Shown here piece by piece: positions 60,547 through 64,000 of a DNA stretch of 64,000 nucleotides. This DNA comes from Chloroflexota bacterium (GTDB lineage: Bacteria; Chloroflexota; Anaerolineae; Aggregatilineales; Phototrophicaceae). A program made the position numbers and the translations under genes. The DNA lies in assembly GCA_028873975.1 (NCBI GenBank), contig JAPPMO010000026.1, positions 124,001-188,000 on the forward strand, read 5' to 3'. The first letter of the stretch is position 1. Each line of letters begins with the position of its first letter. Under the pieces are notes generated by a model, which worked only from the letters and a program-made list of their open reading frames with translations, made no database searches and had not been told where the DNA came from.

Positions 60547-61518
60547 CTACCAGTTGCCCTGCAGCCAGGCCAGGCTGTATGCCAGAGCCTCGTCAATCAC
60601 TTCTGTAACCTCCGCCAATACGTCGAAGATATGGTCGCCATCCAGCACGACCAGCGCCTCCGCGCCCTCGTGGTAGTCCAGAAAGACCTGGCCCGCCTGC
60701 GGTTGCGGTGTCACGGTTGTGTCGCGCGCCCCAGTGACGGCCAGCAGAGGTCCTCCATAGCCGGCTATCTCTGCCACCGGATCGACCAGGAAGATATCCT
60801 CGAAGAACGGACCCTTGAGCGATGTCTCGGCGCCCCAGGGCAATACGATGCTCAGCGCTTCGTCGCCGGCCGCCGCGCCGGCCAGCAAGTTGTCATAACC
60901 CAGCAGGATGCCGTAACTCATGACAGGATTCGATACCGCGGACCAGAGCACGAGGTTGCTGACGCGCGCGTCGCGCCCGGCCGTCGCCGCGCCAACAAGT
61001 CCGCCTTGACTGAGACCAATGATGCTTATATTGCCGCTGTCGACGCCTTCCAGCATCTCCAGGTAATCCAGCGCCGCGATGGCGTCCGAGATCTGGCCGC
61101 TGAAGGTCGTATCTTCCCAAGCGCCTTCGCTCTCGCCGGAGCCGCGGAAGTCGATGCGCAGGCTGGCGACCCCGCGTTCGCCCAGCCAGCGAGCAGCCCG
61201 GCTGAACATCGTGTCTTCAGTGCCGAGAACCGGCAGTTCATGGCGCATGCCAGTGAAGCCGTGCAGCAGCAGGACGACCGGGAAAGGTCCCTCGCCCTCC
61301 GGCATGGCCAGCGTGCCGACGATCGTCTGCCCCGCGTTGCTGAAGCTGATGTCGCTCTCGCTGACACCGTACTCAGCCATGGAGCCGGCCAATGCGGCCG
61401 CGGCGTCGGCGAGGCTGTCCTGCGCGGTCAGCGGCGCCGCGGCGAGCCCCAGGCAAAGCAGCAGCGCGACAATTAGCAGTGTAGAGGTAATGCGTTTCAA
61501 ATATATTTTCGAAAACAT
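60547..61518 (-). CDS. Exported alpha/beta hydrolase
   Basis: 323 residues with a signal peptide (after about 10 polar residues, TLLIVALLLCLGLAAAPLTA). Catalytic triad visible: Ser in IIGLSQGGLVG, Asp in TGARDTTVTP, His in LDGDHIFD; the oxyanion motif is LLHGFTGM and RIDFRGSGES follows. It is of the dienelactone-hydrolase/acyl-esterase (S9/BAAT) kind; substrate unknown. Stand-alone gene. Confidence 0.9.
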   Translation of the reverse strand: MFSKIYLKRITSTLLIVALLLCLGLAAAPLTAQDSLADAAAALAGSMAEYGVSESDISFSNAGQTIVGTLAMPEGEGPFPVVLLLHGFTGMRHELPVLGTEDTMFSRAARWLGERGVASLRIDFRGSGESEGAWEDTTFSGQISDAIAALDYLEMLEGVDSGNISIIGLSQGGLVGAATAGRDARVSNLVLWSAVSNPVMSYGILLGYDNLLAGAAAGDEALSIVLPWGAETSLKGPFFEDIFLVDPVAEIAGYGGPLLAVTGARDTTVTPQPQAGQVFLDYHEGAEALVVLDGDHIFDVLAEVTEVIDEALAYSLAWLQGNW

Positions 61519-61708
61519 GACGAACTCCTATCAACAAGAGTTTGCAATGGCGTGATTCTGGCACACCAGCCGCTCCTTCGCAAGCGAGCCAAAGCATGAT
61601 GGACTGATGTGTTCCGCACATGATTCAGTAGCAAAAATAGATTGCAGGGTCGATTCTGTGAATATTACGGTACTTTTACGGGTAACAAATGAAGAGACGA
61701 CTTGACTG

Positions 61709-63337
61709 CTATTCCCGCTCCACAGTGATCAAGGTATTCGCCCTCAATTCGTCCACGGCGCTGTATTCGCCGTCATTCCAGATGATGGTAAGCCGTTCCA
61801 GAATCGTGCCGGGAACAAAGCCGAAATGTACGCGGCTGGGATCGCCCGAAAGATAACCGCTGGATACGGTTATATCACGGCGATAGGCGCCTGCGCCGGT
61901 TTTCAGAATCAGTTGCGCGCCGACGCCGGCGCTTGCGGAAAGCCCCCAATGCAAATCGACCTCGATACTATCGCCGCCGCAAAGTTGATTCTCGAAGACT
62001 TTCGCCGGCGCATTCAAGTTGTTGACGATCACATCCAGATCGCCATCGTTGTCCAGATCCGCCAGTGACATGCCGCGTCCGCTCGCCCGGTCGTTGAGCC
62101 CCCAGCCTGGCTGCGGCACAAACTGACTGCCGGAATGATTGCGATAGACCTGGTTTTCTTCCACCAATTCGTTGCCCGGCAAGTGCGAGAACATCTCCCG
62201 CGAGATCATGCCGTTGACGACGTATAGATCCTGGAATCCGTCGTTGTCCAGATCGCCGAATTTCGTCGACCAGCTCCAGCCGGTCGCGTCCAGGCCCAGC
62301 CGAGGCGCGATATTCGTCGCCAAGCCCGCTCCAGCGCCGGCGTAAAGCACATTCTCCATGATCTGCGGATCGCCGTCGACATGGGGCATCGCCATCATCA
62401 TGTCCATCACCGGCGCCCACTGCGCCTCCGTTTCTTCGTCATCGGCATAGGGTTTCATGTCAACGGCATAGACTTCGAGCAAACCGTCATTGTCCAGGTC
62501 GGCCGCATCATAGCTCATGGTGCTGTGCGGCATCACCGGCGGCGGCTCCGCCTCTTGCCAGTTGCCGTTTACAAATGTGAAGTAACGGTCGGGCACAGCG
62601 AAGTCGTTGCCGATGATGATTTCGTAGTCGCCTTCCGCGTTGATGTTGGAGAGAAGAGCCAGGGTATTGGAGCGATTTGCGATGCGTGTCGCCTGGAAGC
62701 GGTCGTCGCCTTGTTCGTAATAGATCAGTCCCGATTTTGGCCCCGATTGGCCCAGGATCATTTCGTTCTCGACATCGTAGGAGCCGGTGAGCAAATCGAG
62801 ATCGCCATCGCGGTCGACATCAAGCCAGTTCATGGCGTAGCCAATATAGCTGACGCCGGTCAAAACCTGGATAGCGAAGCCGGTCCCTTTTTGATTGCGC
62901 CAATACAGCGGCGCGGCTGCCTGCTGCGTGAAGACGATATCAAGCCACCCGTCGCCGTCGACATCAACGGTGGCAACCGCCCGCGACGGCGCCAGGGAGG
63001 GAAGCGCCTGCTTCCGAAACTGCAGACCGCCCACATTCCAGAAAACAGCGTTGTCGCCGCCCAGGTTTGCCAGCACGATATCCAGCAAGCCGTCATTGTT
63101 CAAGTCATTGATGGCCAAACCTGCGCCATTGCTGTCGTAAAAGCCGATCGGCAGCGAAGTCGGCGTCGTGATATGGTCCAGTTCATGAGCCAGAAATGCC
63201 CCCGAACAATCCTCGGCGCGCCGCAGCGCGACCGACTCCAGCGTTACAGGCGCGTATATGCGGAGCGCCGACGCGACGTTCGTGACGACGAGCATTAGCG
63301 CCAGCGGGATCAAGCAAAACGGAAGACTGCGAAACAT
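61709..63337 (-). CDS. Exported FG-GAP/VCBS-repeat protein with ASPIC/UnbV C-terminus
   Basis: 542 residues with a hydrophobic leader (LPFCLIPLALMLVVTNVASA). Several calcium-binding integrin-like blades follow with D-x-D/N-x-D-G-x-x-D cores (NDLNNDGLLDIVLAN, VDVDGDGWLDIVF, DVDRDGDLDLLTG, DLDNDGLLEVYAVD, DLDNDGFQDLYVVNG, DLDNDGDLDVIVNN). The last 100 residues (GAGAYRRDITVSSGYLSGDPSRVHFGF) match the ASPIC/UnbV domain. Expected outside the cell as an adhesive or carbohydrate-binding propeller. No operon partner. Confidence 0.93.
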   Translation of the reverse strand: MFRSLPFCLIPLALMLVVTNVASALRIYAPVTLESVALRRAEDCSGAFLAHELDHITTPTSLPIGFYDSNGAGLAINDLNNDGLLDIVLANLGGDNAVFWNVGGLQFRKQALPSLAPSRAVATVDVDGDGWLDIVFTQQAAAPLYWRNQKGTGFAIQVLTGVSYIGYAMNWLDVDRDGDLDLLTGSYDVENEMILGQSGPKSGLIYYEQGDDRFQATRIANRSNTLALLSNINAEGDYEIIIGNDFAVPDRYFTFVNGNWQEAEPPPVMPHSTMSYDAADLDNDGLLEVYAVDMKPYADDEETEAQWAPVMDMMMAMPHVDGDPQIMENVLYAGAGAGLATNIAPRLGLDATGWSWSTKFGDLDNDGFQDLYVVNGMISREMFSHLPGNELVEENQVYRNHSGSQFVPQPGWGLNDRASGRGMSLADLDNDGDLDVIVNNLNAPAKVFENQLCGGDSIEVDLHWGLSASAGVGAQLILKTGAGAYRRDITVSSGYLSGDPSRVHFGFVPGTILERLTIIWNDGEYSAVDELRANTLITVERE

Positions 63338-63458
63338 CTTGCAACCTGTTGCAGGGCGAATAGTGCCAGAACGATACCATCAGGCGGATGTATTGGCAAA
63401 CCTGCGTCCCGCGCGGAGGCGCCTGTGAGCAGGAGCGCGTCAAAATGAGGTGGAGAAG

Positions 63459-63851
63459 TGGGTGTATTTCAGATTATTGGCAATTAACCACCGAGAACAC
63501 CGAGATTTAAGCTCTTGCCTGCCAAAAGGGAGGCGATGTAGGGGAGTTTCGCTGGACGCTGTTGAAATACTGCCCCCATCCCCCCAGCCCCTTACCCCCA
63601 AAATGAGGGAGGGGGAGCTTTTGAACCTTAATAAGCCGTTAAAGCCCCTCCCTCTCGGGGAGGGGTTTGGGGTGGGGGTTTTAGTGCTTTTTCAACAGAG
63701 TCCGCTGAAACGCCTGCAAACAGAAATGATCTTTTGTCTTTCTCTGTGCGCTCTGTGGCGAATCTTTAGTTTGTTCGTTGCATCGTTCCATTAGATACCA
63801 TTTTTGAGACGATTGCCCTGCGGACATCTGCCAAAATATTGAAATGCACCC
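63459..63851. mobile_element. Composite MITE-like element A5 with nested palindrome
   Basis: Same element as 13643-13909 (ends GGGTGTATTTCA and TGAAATGCACCC; the left end has one change) enlarged to 393 bp by an insertion at 63559-63698 bounded by CTGTTGAAA/TTTTCAACAG and filled with CCCCCATCCCCCCAGCCCC...GGGGTTTGGGGTGGGGG. No target duplication is visible, so the copy is older or rearranged. It lies upstream of the FG-GAP gene; the rest of the 596-bp gap holds only the terminator that follows. Confidence 0.75.
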
Positions 63852-63874
63852 TGAATACGCTGCGTGTATAAATG

Positions 63875-63911
63875 AAAAGCGCCTCTTCCACGCGCGGGTG
63901 GAAGAGGCGCT
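63875..63911 (-). terminator. Intrinsic terminator of the right-edge gene
   Basis: On the minus strand AGCGCCTCTTCCAC pairs with GTGGAAGAGGCGCT and is followed by TTTTCATTT, 23 bases after the stop of the right-edge gene. Confidence 0.9.
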
Positions 63912-63933
63912 GACTTGACGATTGATGAGCCGA

Positions 63934-64000
63934 TTAAGCCTCGGCTTCGGTTTGCGGATTCTCCAGATCGGCTAGCGAAGGCATCGCCTCTTTCTTGGAA
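63934..64000 (-). CDS. Partial gene, C-terminus only
   Basis: The last 21 codons and a TAA stop (63934-63936) of a minus-strand gene that continues past the right edge. The visible tail is acidic and ends ADLENPQTEAEA. A strong intrinsic terminator directly downstream supports a real gene end. Too short to identify. Confidence 0.6.
   Translation of the reverse strand, partial: SKKEAMPSLADLENPQTEAEA

Overview
The window is a roughly 58% GC bacterial chromosome segment with no rRNA. Several traits together suggest a member of the Chloroflexota (Anaerolineae-like): tandem CUT1 sugar transporters without their own ATPase, secreted proteins with CCFVDRQC-type repeats, fused DNA methyltransferase/Mrr-like proteins, a glutamine cyclotransferase, FG-GAP/UnbV proteins and many short palindromic repeats. 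This placement is an inference from gene content, not a phylogeny.

Layout. 1-0.8 kb: an AT-richer two-gene unit running off the left edge (NlpC/P60-like protein plus partner). 0.9-1.15 kb: a decayed CaiB/BaiF CoA-transferase. 1.3-8.4 kb (minus): secreted metallopeptidase-like protein, UvrD/PcrA helicase, large class A PBP. 9-11.5 kb: fused methyltransferase-nuclease and two small tandem paralogues. 11.8-20.6 kb: hemC-hemD, L,D-transpeptidase, lactonase-epimerase pair, MarR-controlled DrrAB-type exporter, glutamine cyclotransferase. 21-29.7 kb: glnA, patatin, tRNA-Gly, a STAND/TPR ATPase, tRNA-Lys, a ThDP enzyme. 30-37 kb: a LacI-linked sugar-uptake operon (binding protein, two permeases) that also carries a strongly diverged GroEL-like protein and a phytanoyl-CoA-dioxygenase-like oxygenase. 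37-41.5 kb: 6-phosphogluconate dehydrogenase, a second methyltransferase-nuclease fusion, a secreted unknown. 41.5-60.1 kb: fatty-acid desaturase, then a sugar island that looks built for L-fucose/fucosides (GH29 fucosidase, aldo-keto reductase, lactonase, dehydrogenases, LacI regulator, two CUT1 transporters). 60.5-64 kb: secreted alpha/beta hydrolase, FG-GAP protein, partial gene at the right edge.

How the parts work together. Two LacI proteins each sit near matching operator-like sites. The first shares a near-identical site (core TTAACCGATT) with the promoter of the 30 kb transporter operon. The second shares half-sites (ATCGGTTRCGCAA / GCGCAATCGGTTT) with its own promoter, the 48.5 kb dehydrogenase operon and the 60.1 kb transporter promoter, and more weakly with the 56.6 kb promoter. 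This outlines a small fucose-type regulon readable from sequence alone.

The most unusual signals are: (1) the GroEL-like protein inside a sugar ABC operon, in which the position equivalent to the GroEL catalytic Asp398 is Arg; (2) a set of non-coding, long-palindrome mobile elements, two with perfect 10-bp target duplications, one with a 9-bp and one with an 8-bp duplication, plus a second family of 178-179 bp with 2-bp duplications, one copy of which is nested inside the first family. Five of the six insertion sites lie in the divergent upstream region of two genes.
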